54,371 nt of DNA from assembly GCA_963976695.1 (NCBI GenBank), contig CAXBMB010000020.1, forward strand, positions 1 to 54,371, in the 5' to 3' direction. Positions 32,407-41,115 of the stretch are shown here, piece after piece. Numbering within the stretch: the first letter of the stretch is position 1; each line of letters opens with the position of its first letter. A model generated the notes under the pieces. It did no database searches. It worked only from the letters and a program-made list of their open reading frames with translations, and was not told the DNA's origin. The DNA is from CAXBMB01 sp963976695 (GTDB lineage Bacteria > Pseudomonadota > Alphaproteobacteria > Kiloniellales > DSM-21159). The position numbers and the translations under genes were made by a program.

Positions 32407-34857
32407 ATGGCGGACTTCCCCACGTCAGCAAAGGCGGTAATCATCGGCGGCGGCATCGTCGGCTGCTCCACGGCCTATCACCTGGGCAAACTGGGTTGGA
32501 CCGACACGGTGCTGCTGGAGGCCAACAAGCTCACCTCCGGCACCACCTTCCACGCCGCCGGCTTGGTCGGGCAATTGCGCAGCAACGCCAACATCACGCA
32601 GCTTTTGGGAGACTCAGTCGCGCTTTACAATCGCCTCGAAGCCGAAACCGGCCTGTCCACCGGCTGGAAGATGAACGGCGGCCTGCGCCTGGCCTGCAAC
32701 CAGGAACGCTGGACCGAAGTCAAGCGACAGGCCACCACCGCCCATTCCTTCGGCCTCGACATGCAGCTGCTGAGCGCACGGGAAGCCCAGGACCTCTGGC
32801 CCTTGATGAAAGTGGACGACGTGGTCGGCGCGGCCTTCCTGCCCACCGACGGCCAGGCCAACCCCAGCGATATCACCCAAGCCCTGGCCAAGGGAGCCCG
32901 ACAGGCCGGCGTGTCGATTTTCGAGGACACCAAGGTTGTCCGCATCGAAACCAACAACGGCAAGGTGACGGCGGTGGTCACCAGCCAAGGCCGGATCGAC
33001 TGCGAGGTGGTGATCTGCTGCGCCGGTCAATGGAGCCGCAGCTTGGCCGCAACGGTCGGGGTGAATGTCCCCCTGGTCTCGGTCGAGCATCAGTACATGG
33101 TCACCGAACCCATCGCCGAGATGCCGCGCAACCTGCCCACGCTGCGCGATCCCGACCGTCTGACCTACTACAAGGAAGAAGTCGGCGGCCTGGTGATGGG
33201 CGGCTACGAGCCCAACCCCATCGCCTGGGCGGTCGACGGCATCCCGGACAACTTCCACTATTCCCTGTTGGATTCGAATTTCGACCACTTCTCGCAGATG
33301 GTCGAGTTGGCCATGGGTCGGGTCCCGGCGCTGCAGACCGCCGGGGTGAAAGAGCTGATCAATGGGCCGGAAAGTTTCACCCCGGACGGCAATTTCATTT
33401 TGGGCGAGGCGCCGGAGCTGAAAAACTTCTTTGTCGGCGCCGGCTTCAACGCCTTTGGCATCGCCGCCGGCGGCGGCGCGGGCATGGCCTTGGCCGAATG
33501 GGTCAAGGCCGGCGAGCCGCCCTTCGATCTATGGCCGGTCGACATCCGGCGCTTTGGCCGCCCCCACTTCGACACCGACTGGGTGCGCACCCGCACGCTG
33601 GAAGCCTACGGCAAGCACTACACCATGGCATGGCCCCACGAGGAGCATGACTCCGGCCGTCCCTGCCGCCGCTCGCCGCTGTACAGTCAGATGAAGGAGG
33701 CCGGTGCCTGTTTTGGCGAAAAATTGGGCTGGGAGCGGCCCAACTGGTTCGCCGACCTGGCCGCCGGCCAGGAGCCCCGGGACCGCTACAGCTTTGAACG
33801 GCAGAACTGGTTCAAGAACGTCGGCGAAGAACATCAAGCCGCCCGGGAGGCGGCGGTGCTGTTCGACCAAAGCTCGTTTGCCAAATACAAGGTCGTCGGC
33901 CCCGACGCCGAGGCGGCGCTTTCCTGGATCTGCGCCAACGATGTGGTCAAGCCGGTTGGGTCGTTGATCTACACCCAGATGCTCAACGAACGCGGCGGCA
34001 TCGAGTGCGACCTGACGGTGGCGCGTCTGGGCGAGGAGGAATTCTACCTCGTCACCGGCACCGGCTTCGCCACCCATGACTTCGACTGGATCAAGCGCAA
34101 CATTCCCGAAGGGCTCAACGCCCAGATCGTCGATGTCACCTCAGCCTACGCCGTGCTGTCGCTGATGGGCCCCAAGGCGCGCGAGATTCTGCAAAGCGTG
34201 ACCCGGGACGACGTTTCCAATGACGCCTTCGCCTTCGGCCGGGTCCGCGCCATCGGCATCGCCGGTGCGGCGGTGATGGCCTTGCGGGTCACCTACGTCG
34301 GAGAACTGGGCTGGGAGCTTCACTTGCCCGCGGAATACGCCGTCGGCGTCTACGAAGCCCTCAACGAGGCCGGCCGCCCCCATGGTCTGCGCCCGGCCGG
34401 GTACCGCGCCATTGAATCACTGCGGCTGGAAAAAGGCTACCGCGCCTGGGGCTCGGACATCGGTCCCGACCACACCCCGCTGGAATCCGGCCTGGGGTGG
34501 GCGGTGAAGCTCAAGAAGAACATCGACTTCAAGGGCCGGAAAGCGATTGAACGGCAGCGTGAAGCCGGTGTGAAGAAGATGCTCGCCTGCTTCACCATCG
34601 ACGACCCCTCGGTGATCCTGATGGGCCGGGAAACCATCTTCCGCGACGGCGAGCGGGTCGGCTGGCTGACCTCGGGCGGCTACGGCTATCATCTGGGCCT
34701 CAACATCGGCTATGGCTATGTGCGCCGGGCCGAGGGCGTGGACGAGGACTTCGTGCTGTCGGGCGATTACGAGTTGGAAGTCGCCACCGAACGCCACCCC
34801 TGTAGCATCGGGCTCGCCCCGCTCTACGATCCAACGATGGCCAAGGTGAAGTGCTAG
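32407..34857 (+). CDS. Dimethylglycine/sarcosine dehydrogenase-like flavoprotein with GcvT domain
   Basis: The 816-residue protein has an N-terminal DAO-type FAD domain (VIIGGGIVGCSTAYHL, 11-26) and GTTFHAAGL with His49 at the place of the covalent flavin His of dimethylglycine dehydrogenase. The C-terminal half from about 430 is a GcvT-type tetrahydrofolate-binding domain (LFDQSSFAKYKVVGPDA, ELGWELHLPAEYA, ALRLEKGYRAWG-like). Such enzymes oxidise N-methyl groups and pass the C1 unit to tetrahydrofolate. ATG 32407 is preceded by GAGG; TTG and ATG starts lie 5 and 3 codons upstream. As part of the transport operon it probably demethylates the imported amine or its breakdown product. Confidence 0.92.
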   Translation: MADFPTSAKAVIIGGGIVGCSTAYHLGKLGWTDTVLLEANKLTSGTTFHAAGLVGQLRSNANITQLLGDSVALYNRLEAETGLSTGWKMNGGLRLACNQERWTEVKRQATTAHSFGLDMQLLSAREAQDLWPLMKVDDVVGAAFLPTDGQANPSDITQALAKGARQAGVSIFEDTKVVRIETNNGKVTAVVTSQGRIDCEVVICCAGQWSRSLAATVGVNVPLVSVEHQYMVTEPIAEMPRNLPTLRDPDRLTYYKEEVGGLVMGGYEPNPIAWAVDGIPDNFHYSLLDSNFDHFSQMVELAMGRVPALQTAGVKELINGPESFTPDGNFILGEAPELKNFFVGAGFNAFGIAAGGGAGMALAEWVKAGEPPFDLWPVDIRRFGRPHFDTDWVRTRTLEAYGKHYTMAWPHEEHDSGRPCRRSPLYSQMKEAGACFGEKLGWERPNWFADLAAGQEPRDRYSFERQNWFKNVGEEHQAAREAAVLFDQSSFAKYKVVGPDAEAALSWICANDVVKPVGSLIYTQMLNERGGIECDLTVARLGEEEFYLVTGTGFATHDFDWIKRNIPEGLNAQIVDVTSAYAVLSLMGPKAREILQSVTRDDVSNDAFAFGRVRAIGIAGAAVMALRVTYVGELGWELHLPAEYAVGVYEALNEAGRPHGLRPAGYRAIESLRLEKGYRAWGSDIGPDHTPLESGLGWAVKLKKNIDFKGRKAIERQREAGVKKMLACFTIDDPSVILMGRETIFRDGERVGWLTSGGYGYHLGLNIGYGYVRRAEGVDEDFVLSGDYELEVATERHPCSIGLAPLYDPTMAKVKC

Positions 34858-34951
34858 CGGGCGAGCGACCGGGTCGAAACACCCGCCAACGGACCGACAA
34901 AAGCCGGCGACGCCGTGCAAACGGCCCCTGCTGTCGCTAGCCCGCCGACGC

Positions 34952-36346
34952 CTATTCGGCCACCGCCAAGGCCGGCAGCGGATCCAACAGCGTGGCGACA
35001 AGCTCGCTGAACGACTGGTTGGCCTGGCCCAGTGACAGCACCGCCGCCGCCAGCGCGTTGCTGCGCGCCACCCCCAGGACCGGGGCGGTGAAGCTGTGGA
35101 ACTTGGCGAGAATTTCCGCTTCGCTCAGCGGCAGATCCGGGCCGCCCAGCGGTTCCCGGTCTTGGGAGACCAGCTTGCGGCCGTCGCTCAAGGTCAGGCT
35201 GACACGGGCCAGACGCTGGACCGGGAACAGTTGGTTATGCAGCGGATCCTCGGACAGCTTGGTGCGGGCCACCAGGCGCGCAATGTCGCAGTTGGTCAGA
35301 TTGTCACCGGTGATTTCGCTCAGCCCGACGCGGCCGTACAGCAGGGCGTTGGCCACGGAAAAAGGCAGGCTGTACTGCGCCATCGGGCTGCTGTCGGGCA
35401 TGCCGCTGGCCAAACGGGTGGCCTCGTGGAAGGTGGTGATCTCGATTTCCTCGATCTGATCGGCGCTCAGCCCGTGATCGCGGCGCAGATCCAAGGCGGC
35501 GTCGATCGGCGCATGGGCCCAGCGGCAGACCGGATAGGGCTTGATGTACTGCGCCAGCACCAACCAGTCCCGCCCCAGATCCGCCCAGACCTCTTGGACC
35601 TCCTCAGCCTCCACGGTCAGGGCATGTCCGCCGGTAAACCCCTGCGCCGCCAGGGTCACCGCCGAAAGCCCGGCCAAGGCGCCCCAGCCGCCGCCATCGT
35701 GCAGCATGGACGGATCATCGACCTCGCGCATCATCTGGCTACGCGGGCCGTGAAACTCGGCGATCCCCAGGGCGTTGCGCAGCTGCGCCACGTCGAAGCC
35801 GCGGAACCGCGCGCCCAGCGCCGCGACGGCCAAGGCGTTCCAGGCCCCGGAAGTGTGGTAATCCGGCGCCGTCCCATGCAGCGCCAGCCCGCTGCGCGAC
35901 GCGATCTCGTAGCCCGCGACCAGCGCAGTCAACGCCGCCTGGCCGGACAGCGGGCTTCCGCACTGCGCATAGGCCATCAGGGTGGGCAGGAGCACCACCC
36001 CCATATGGCCCTTCACCGGATTGAAACCGTCGTGCGCGTCCAGATTGTCAATTTGGCTGGCCAGCGCGTAGCCAAACCCGGCCAGCGACACCGGCCGCCC
36101 ATCCAGCATCAGGCGGGCGGAGTCCGCACCGGGCCCGGCCCCGAACAGCGCCACCGCGCTGTCGCGCGCGATGACGCCCGCCTCCATGGTCTGGGCGGCG
36201 ATGGCGACCCCCAGGGTATCGAGCAGCAATAGCGCGGCCTGCTTTTGCACCGGCGCGCACAGCGCCTCCCAGGTTAGGTCGGTGAGGAAGCGATGAAGCG
36301 TCGGCAAGGCCTGCGGGGCGATAGCTTGTCTGGCGGCTCCGGCCAT
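34952..36346 (-). CDS. MmgE/PrpD family protein
   Basis: The 464-residue protein matches the MmgE/PrpD family of 2-methylcitrate-dehydratase-like enzymes: LLDTLGVAIAA near 42, GHMGVVLLPTLMAYAQ, YIKPYPVCRWAHAPIDAAL, and SLPFSVANALLYG near 325. The start ATG 36346 has AGGGAG eight bases upstream; the longer frame to 36493 runs into a repeat and is rejected. PrpD dehydrates 2-methylcitrate, and immune-responsive gene 1 decarboxylates cis-aconitate, but most family members are uncharacterised. Here it sits between the flavoprotein and a GlxA-type regulator, so it may act on a side product of amine breakdown. Confidence 0.9.
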   Translation of the reverse strand: MAGAARQAIAPQALPTLHRFLTDLTWEALCAPVQKQAALLLLDTLGVAIAAQTMEAGVIARDSAVALFGAGPGADSARLMLDGRPVSLAGFGYALASQIDNLDAHDGFNPVKGHMGVVLLPTLMAYAQCGSPLSGQAALTALVAGYEIASRSGLALHGTAPDYHTSGAWNALAVAALGARFRGFDVAQLRNALGIAEFHGPRSQMMREVDDPSMLHDGGGWGALAGLSAVTLAAQGFTGGHALTVEAEEVQEVWADLGRDWLVLAQYIKPYPVCRWAHAPIDAALDLRRDHGLSADQIEEIEITTFHEATRLASGMPDSSPMAQYSLPFSVANALLYGRVGLSEITGDNLTNCDIARLVARTKLSEDPLHNQLFPVQRLARVSLTLSDGRKLVSQDREPLGGPDLPLSEAEILAKFHSFTAPVLGVARSNALAAAVLSLGQANQSFSELVATLLDPLPALAVAE

Positions 36347-36416
36347 GAAAAAGACTCCCTGTTGCGCGATTAATGCGGCGGACAAACCAGCGGATCGCGC
36401 CAGCCTGGAATCGGAC

Positions 36417-36500
36417 CGCGATAGACGGAATTGCGTCGCGATCCCGTCTTTATCCCGTCTATCGCGTGACTGCGCCGCGGATCCGTCGATCACACTCTAG
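36417..36500. repeat. Dispersed repeat, copy 5, with 12-bp perfect inverted repeat
   Basis: CGCGATAGACGG (36417-36428) and CCGTCTATCGCG (36455-36466) form a perfect 12-bp inverted repeat with a 26-base spacer that carries another CCGTCT (36444-36449). On the - strand the element begins CTAGAGTGTGATCG at 36500, like the other family members. It lies between the regulator stop and the MmgE/PrpD start. Confidence 0.7.
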
Positions 36501-36593
36501 GCCGAGACGCCGCCGGCGCCGTGACCCGTTTGGGCCCTGTCCTATCGTGCTGGAGACCCCGGCAGCGAAAGTCCAACCGCGCCGGATCCGGCC

Positions 36594-37598
36594 TCAAATC
36601 AACTTGCGGCGCTCATCGCTGGGGGAATGACCGAACAGCGCCTTGTAGCATTTGGTAAAGTGGGAATGGGTGGCAAAGCCGGTGGCGATCGCCACGTCGA
36701 GAATGCGGGCCGGGGTCTGGGACAGCATCCGACGGGCGTGACGCAGACGCAAATCCCGATAGTAGTCGGAGGGTGATTGGTTGGTGTGACGGCGGAACAG
36801 ACGGTGAAGCTGGCGCCGGGTCAGGCCGACATGGGCCGACAGGTCGGTCAGGCAAAGCGGATACTCCAAGTTGCTTTCCATGGCGGCGATGACCTTGGCC
36901 AGCTTTTCCGATTTGACCGACAGCGCGATCCGGTGCAGCCGGGCCTGTTCGTCCACACCGCCGCGAATCCGGTCCAACTGCATGACCTCGGCGATGGCGA
37001 TGGCCGTATCCGCTCCCACCTCGCCGGCGATGATATGGAGGAAAAGATCGATCGCCGAGGTGCCGCCCGAGCAGGTGTAGCGGTTGCCGTCGATCACATA
37101 GAGGTGGTTGCGCAGATCGACATCGGGAAACAGCTCGGCAAAGGAGGCCGCGTTTTCCCAGTGTATGGTGCAGGAACGGCCCTGCAACAGGCCCGCCTTC
37201 GCCAAAATATGACTGCCGGTCGAAATCGCCCCGATGTGTGTCCCATGGCGGGCTTGGCTGCGCAGGTAAGACAGCAAGGCGGGCGCGCAGCAACGCTCGG
37301 GATGGAAACCGGCGCAAACAAACAGGTAATCCAGTTTCTCGGCCGCCGCCACCGCCGCATCGGGGGTGAGAACCAGGCCATTGCTGGTCTCCACGGCTTG
37401 GCCATCAAAGGAATAGGTTCGCCAAAGATAGCGCGCCTTGTCGCCGAACCGGTTGGCGTTGCGCAGCACATCCAAGGCCGAGATGACTCCGAGCAGCGAC
37501 ACCCCGGGCAGCAGCAGAAAGCCAAAGGTCACCAAGCGGCCAGGATCGCTCTGCGCTGGGGTTTCACTGATCGCCGTCGGTTTGAACACCTGCCGCAT
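36594..37598 (-). CDS. GlxA-type AraC transcriptional regulator (DJ-1/PfpI domain plus HTH)
   Basis: The 334-residue protein combines an amidotransferase-like DJ-1/PfpI domain (about 25-190, FGFLLLPGVSLLGVISALD and GAISTGSHILAKAGLL, with Ser where enzymes have the nucleophile Cys) and an AraC C-terminal domain with two helix-turn-helix units (TDLSAHVGLTRRQLHRLFRR and ILDVAIATGFATHSHFTKCY). GbdR and CdhR, the activators for glycine betaine and carnitine catabolism in Pseudomonas, have this layout. It is divergent from the MttB-family gene, with a candidate site at 37765-37799. Sensing betaine or a related amine is therefore a reasonable inference. Confidence 0.92.
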   Translation of the reverse strand: MRQVFKPTAISETPAQSDPGRLVTFGFLLLPGVSLLGVISALDVLRNANRFGDKARYLWRTYSFDGQAVETSNGLVLTPDAAVAAAEKLDYLFVCAGFHPERCCAPALLSYLRSQARHGTHIGAISTGSHILAKAGLLQGRSCTIHWENAASFAELFPDVDLRNHLYVIDGNRYTCSGGTSAIDLFLHIIAGEVGADTAIAIAEVMQLDRIRGGVDEQARLHRIALSVKSEKLAKVIAAMESNLEYPLCLTDLSAHVGLTRRQLHRLFRRHTNQSPSDYYRDLRLRHARRMLSQTPARILDVAIATGFATHSHFTKCYKALFGHSPSDERRKLI

Positions 37599-37764
37599 CG
37601 AAGACTTTCCTTTGATTTTCGCCCGCTGCCGACGGGCCGCGGGGAACCCTGACGGTCAGTCCCCGCCGCCTACCGCGCCTTGTCAGCCAAGGCGTCGACC
37701 TTTGTTGCTGGCGGCAAGCACGCCCAAACGAAACAAACCTGGATAGCGCCCGGCTTTTTTTCCA

Positions 37765-37799
37765 CCGCTGATTTACAATTATAAGACTAAAATCAGCGG
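37765..37799. promoter_or_regulatory. 10-bp inverted repeat between divergent regulator and MttB-family gene
   Basis: CCGCTGATTT (37765-37774) and AAATCAGCGG (37790-37799) are perfect inverted repeats around a 15-base AT-rich spacer (ACAATTATAAGACTA). The place, 125 bp before the MttB-family ATG and 167 bp from the regulator start, suits an operator; a hairpin with the following CTTTT is the alternative. The rest of 37599-37923 shows nothing else clear. Confidence 0.5.
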
Positions 37800-37923
37800 C
37801 TTTTCATCTTTTCACCGCGCGACAAACAAGGTCCCGTTCTGGACAGCGCTCGACAGGGCTTTACGCCGTTATTGAGAAAACCCAGGATGATCCCATCCGG
37901 CTGACCAGAAGGATGTAGTTTTC

Positions 37924-39483
37924 ATGGCCAACAGTGAACGGCGGCGACGGCGACCCAAAAGCACAACCGACAAGCTGTCGCTGCCGGTAGCGCCGGCGGG
38001 GCTGTCCGGCGGCCAGTACCGCCCGCTTACCGACGCGCAGATCGAGCGGATCATCGCCGCCGCCTATGTCGTGCTGGCAGAAACCGGCATCGCGGTCGAG
38101 GCCAGTCCCTGCCGTGAGGTCTTTCGCGCCGCCGGCTGCCGGATCGACAGCGACCACAACCGCGTCTTCATCCCGGCGCATCTGATTGACGAGGCCCGCA
38201 AAGTTGCGCGACCCGAGGTGCTGCTGGCGGGGCGGGAGCGTAAACACGACCTGCATCTGGGGCAAAACCGTGTCTATATGGGCACCGGCGGCCAGGCGGT
38301 GAAGTTGCTGGATCTGGATGGCCAGGTTCGCGAAACCCGGATGGCCGACAACTATCATATCGGCCGCTTGTGCGACACGCTGGAGCACATCCACTTCTAC
38401 ATGCGTCCCGTGGTTCCCAGGGACCTGGCCAATGAAGACCTTGACGTCAACCAGCTTTACGCCTGTCTTGCCAGCACCAACAAGCACGTCATGGTCAACC
38501 TCTACGAACCGCAAAACGGCGGCAAGCTGCGAGCCATGGCCGACATGATCGCCGGCGGCGCGGCCGCCTTCGACGCACGGCCCTTTATGTCCTGTTCCAA
38601 CTGCTGGACGGTTAGCCCGCTGCGCTATGCCACCGAGACGGTGGAAATTCTCGACCAACTGATCGCATACAACATCCCGGTGGCGCTGTCCTCGGCGCCG
38701 CAGTCCGGGGCCACCTCGCCAGCCTCCTTGGCCGGCACGCTGGTGCAGATCGTCGCCGAACAGTTCTCCGGCTTCACCTACGTCAATCTCAAGAAACCCG
38801 GCTTTCCCCTGCTGATGGGCTGCGTGCCGGCGCAGGCCGACCTGCGCACCGGGGCCTTCACCGGCGGATCGGCCGAGTTCGCCCTGCTGCACGCGGCCTG
38901 CGCTCAGATTTCCACCTATCTCAACCTGCCAATCTACAACTCTTCCGGCATTTCGGATTCGAAGATTCCCGATGCGCAGGCCGGCTTCGAAAAGGGTCTC
39001 ACCACCGCGACGGCGGCGCTGGCCGGCTCCAACTACATCCATCACTCGGCCGGATTCCTCGAAAGCCTGCTGACCGTGGCCTATGAACAGTATGTCATCG
39101 ACAACGACGTCAATGGCGCGGTGATGCGGTTGATTAAGGGGATCGAGGTCACCGATGAAAGCCTGGCCGTCGAGGTCATCCACGATGTGTGCACCAACGG
39201 TCCCAACCACTTCCTCGGCCACAGCCAGACCTTGGCCTTGATGAACAGCGAGTACCTCTATCCCCGCCTGTTCAACCGACAAACCCGCGACGACTGGGAA
39301 AAAGCCGGCGCGCTGGACACCCGTGATCTGGCGCGCGCCCAGGTGCGCGAGGTTTTAAGCCACCACTATCCCGAGGTCATTTCGGCGGAGCTGGATCGGG
39401 ATCTCCGACAACAGTTCAAGATTTTGCTGCCGCGCAGTGAAATGCAGCCGGGCAACCTGTCGGCGCTGCCGCGAGCCAGCTAG
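37924..39483 (+). CDS. MttB-family methyltransferase (non-pyrrolysine)
   Basis: The 519-residue protein belongs to the trimethylamine methyltransferase MttB superfamily: RPLTDAQIERIIAAAYVVL near 33, GGQAVKLLDLDG, TVSPLRYATETVEIL, and NSSGISDSKIPDAQAGFEKG near 340. The frame has no internal TAG, so no pyrrolysine is used. Non-pyrrolysine homologues such as MtgB demethylate glycine betaine with a corrinoid protein in anaerobes; homologues in aerobic alphaproteobacteria are little studied. AGAAGGA lies before ATG 37924. No corrinoid protein is encoded nearby, so the methyl acceptor is unclear. It is divergent from the GlxA-type regulator. Confidence 0.92.
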   Translation: MANSERRRRRPKSTTDKLSLPVAPAGLSGGQYRPLTDAQIERIIAAAYVVLAETGIAVEASPCREVFRAAGCRIDSDHNRVFIPAHLIDEARKVARPEVLLAGRERKHDLHLGQNRVYMGTGGQAVKLLDLDGQVRETRMADNYHIGRLCDTLEHIHFYMRPVVPRDLANEDLDVNQLYACLASTNKHVMVNLYEPQNGGKLRAMADMIAGGAAAFDARPFMSCSNCWTVSPLRYATETVEILDQLIAYNIPVALSSAPQSGATSPASLAGTLVQIVAEQFSGFTYVNLKKPGFPLLMGCVPAQADLRTGAFTGGSAEFALLHAACAQISTYLNLPIYNSSGISDSKIPDAQAGFEKGLTTATAALAGSNYIHHSAGFLESLLTVAYEQYVIDNDVNGAVMRLIKGIEVTDESLAVEVIHDVCTNGPNHFLGHSQTLALMNSEYLYPRLFNRQTRDDWEKAGALDTRDLARAQVREVLSHHYPEVISAELDRDLRQQFKILLPRSEMQPGNLSALPRAS

Positions 39484-39594
39484 CTGGAGTCAGCCCGCCC
39501 AAGCCCAAGGCAAGGCCATCGCCCCCTTCGGTCGCGATTGACAAGCCGGCGGACACGCGCCATCTCTGGGGCGGCAGTTCTGCTGAGCGCGCGG

Positions 39595-39621
39595 ATCGAC
39601 GCTATCGACGCTATCGACGCC
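39595..39621. repeat. 9-bp tandem repeat, three copies
   Basis: ATCGACGCT at 39595 and 39604, and ATCGACGCC at 39613. The array lies 20 bp upstream of the small regulator-like gene, close to its ribosome site AAAGGG. Confidence 0.85.
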
Positions 39622-39641
39622 AGCGGTGAAAGGGAAAACGG

Positions 39642-40091
39642 TTGGCCAAGGAAGAGCGGGACTTTCACGATCTGATCTACAACCTGCTGGTGGTTGAAAA
39701 ATCCCCAACGGTGGAGATCGCGGCCCAGAAGATGGGCATGAGCTACGACATGCTCTATGCCCGTGTAAGCAACCGCGTGCCCTTTCGCGCCCACGAAATT
39801 CGCGCGCTGATCTCCGCGGTCGACGACAAGCGGCTGGCCGACTATTTCCTGCAGGACAGCACCTATATCGCCGTCGAGCGCGCCCTGCCCAACAGCGACG
39901 GTTCGGTTGAAAGCGATGTCTATCAGGGGGCGGCGCGCTATGTCTTGCAAGCAGCCTCGGTGCTGCGGGCGATCGACGACGGCCTGGCCGACCAGCATAT
40001 CGACCACCGCGAACGCCTGGCCATCGAGCGAGAAATTCACGAGGCCGAACGGGCCTTGGCCGCCCTGCGGACGCGCATCGCCAACAACTGA
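39642..40091 (+). CDS. Phage CII-like regulatory protein
   Basis: The 149-residue protein has an N-terminal helical region with a helix-turn-helix-like stretch (TVEIAAQKMGMSYDMLYARV, 23-42) followed by HEIRALISAVDDKRLADYFL and a C-terminal charged helix (IDHRERLAIEREIHEAERAL). The layout resembles phage regulatory proteins of the CII/CP76 family, but no phage genes are nearby. The start is TTG 39642 with AAAGGG eight bases upstream; no ATG fits. It follows the MttB-family gene by 158 bp in the same direction. It may regulate the amine genes, which is only inferred from position. Confidence 0.7.
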   Translation: MAKEERDFHDLIYNLLVVEKSPTVEIAAQKMGMSYDMLYARVSNRVPFRAHEIRALISAVDDKRLADYFLQDSTYIAVERALPNSDGSVESDVYQGAARYVLQAASVLRAIDDGLADQHIDHRERLAIEREIHEAERALAALRTRIANN

Positions 40092-40146
40092 CCCCGCGCC
40101 TTCCTGCAAAAACCCTTTGCCACCGGGCGCTTGGCTTGCGACCCCG

Positions 40147-40653
40147 CTATCCGGTTGCCGCCGCCAGCCGGTTGAAGCGGCTGGTCAACACCGCGTCCTT
40201 GCGCGGGCCGGAGACCCGCCAGACCGTTGTCCAGCAGTCGGGTGAGATCACCACAAACTGCCCTCTATAGAGATCCGGACCACAGGAATGTTCAACCTCC
40301 CATCGGCCCCGGCGCAGATCCAGTCTGTGAAAAAATCGACCATCAGGAAAGTAAACTTCCGCGCTGCCGAGATCGAGAATCTGATAGCTGTAGGTTTGGC
40401 TGCAAACCAAGGACGGCTGATTTGGACGATCGAACCGGCCCTCCTCGCGGTAACTTAAACCGCCGCCACCAGCCCCCGGCCCCGAATTTGCAAAAACAGC
40501 CGCGCCACGTATGTCGCCCGACATCACTGACTTTTGGTCGTCGATGCGCCGTTGGAATTGCCAGCGGCCGACCAAATAGCCGCGCAGGTCGCGCACCGGC
40601 AGTCCGGCGGCCGCATTTTCCTCCGCAAGAGACCGGCTCTCTGACCAATACAA
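40147..40653 (-). CDS. DUF6314 family protein
   Basis: The 168-residue protein matches the DUF6314 pattern: LVGRWQFQRRIDD near 27, a central segment SYREEGRFDRPNQP, YFPDGRFFHRLDLRRG, EHSCGPDLYRGQFVV and a C-terminal VWRVSGPRKDAVLTSRF. These look like strands of a small beta-barrel; no function is established. The start is TTG 40653 with GAAGGA about nine bases upstream. The protein is soluble with no signal peptide. It stands alone between the amine and hydroxyproline loci. Confidence 0.85.
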   Translation of the reverse strand: MYWSESRSLAEENAAAGLPVRDLRGYLVGRWQFQRRIDDQKSVMSGDIRGAAVFANSGPGAGGGGLSYREEGRFDRPNQPSLVCSQTYSYQILDLGSAEVYFPDGRFFHRLDLRRGRWEVEHSCGPDLYRGQFVVISPDCWTTVWRVSGPRKDAVLTSRFNRLAAATG

Positions 40654-41115
40654 CGGCAGCTTCCTTCTCTTTCAAATTCACGGTAAAATTCTACCGCCAG
40701 GGAGAAACAGGAACGAGAGGCCCTCATGCAAGAGCGCCCGCTCCGCTATCTTAACCTCATCTTGGCGACGCCCCATAAAAGGGCTTTTTGCGTCACCGCC
40801 CGCCAGCCTTTCCTTCAACCATCGCCCCGACGCGGCGCAAAGCATTCCACCCCTGGCTGGCGACGACCAGCCCCGCGCCGCGCCGGCTTGGCCCGGTCTA
40901 CGACGAAAAACACCGTGGCGTCCATGGGATCGACGGAAATGATTGACGCCAATCCTGTCCCGGCGCGGCAAGTGCGCGGCGGGCGGCGGGGGTCAAAGCT
41001 GCCCGGATAGAATAGTTGCGACAGCCGGTCTGAACTCAAAGTCTGGGCTTGGTTCTGGACCGCCGAAACTGTATATATTATCCAATTTTTCCGACCCCTG
41101 GCTCGAGTTCCCAAA
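40654..41115. other. 462-bp divergent intergenic region
   Basis: The region separates the DUF6314 gene (-) and the epimerase gene (+). It contains the palindrome CGGTA/TACCG (40681-40685, 40692-40696) near the DUF6314 start, a small hairpin GCCC/GGGC followed by five T residues (40770-40789), and the candidate GntR site at 41071. A 94-codon + frame at 40726 has a GAGAGG before its ATG but an Arg/Pro-rich, motif-free translation, so I do not call it. Confidence 0.45.
41071..41085. promoter_or_regulatory. Candidate GntR operator at the epimerase promoter
   Basis: GTATATATTATCCAA lies 31 bp before the epimerase ATG in an AT-rich patch. Twelve of 14 bases (from 41072) match TATATTGTATCCAA at 45207-45220, upstream of the GntR-type regulator gene. 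Shared sites at both promoters suggest common control. Confidence 0.5.

Noticed and set aside
32244..33650. 468-codon + frame overlapping the flavoprotein
   Set aside because: It is in another frame of the DMGDH-like gene; its Arg/Gly/His-rich translation has no motif.
37924..39483. Pyrrolysine-containing MttB
   Set aside because: The reading frame has no internal TAG before its terminal TAG stop, and no pyl genes are in the window.
39642..40091. Prophage remnant
   Set aside because: Only a CII-like protein is present; no integrase, structural or lysis genes or attachment repeats are seen around it.
40726..41010. 94-codon + frame with GAGAGG before its ATG
   Set aside because: A purine-rich site is present, but the translation is Arg/Pro-rich with a terminator-like hairpin inside; support is insufficient.
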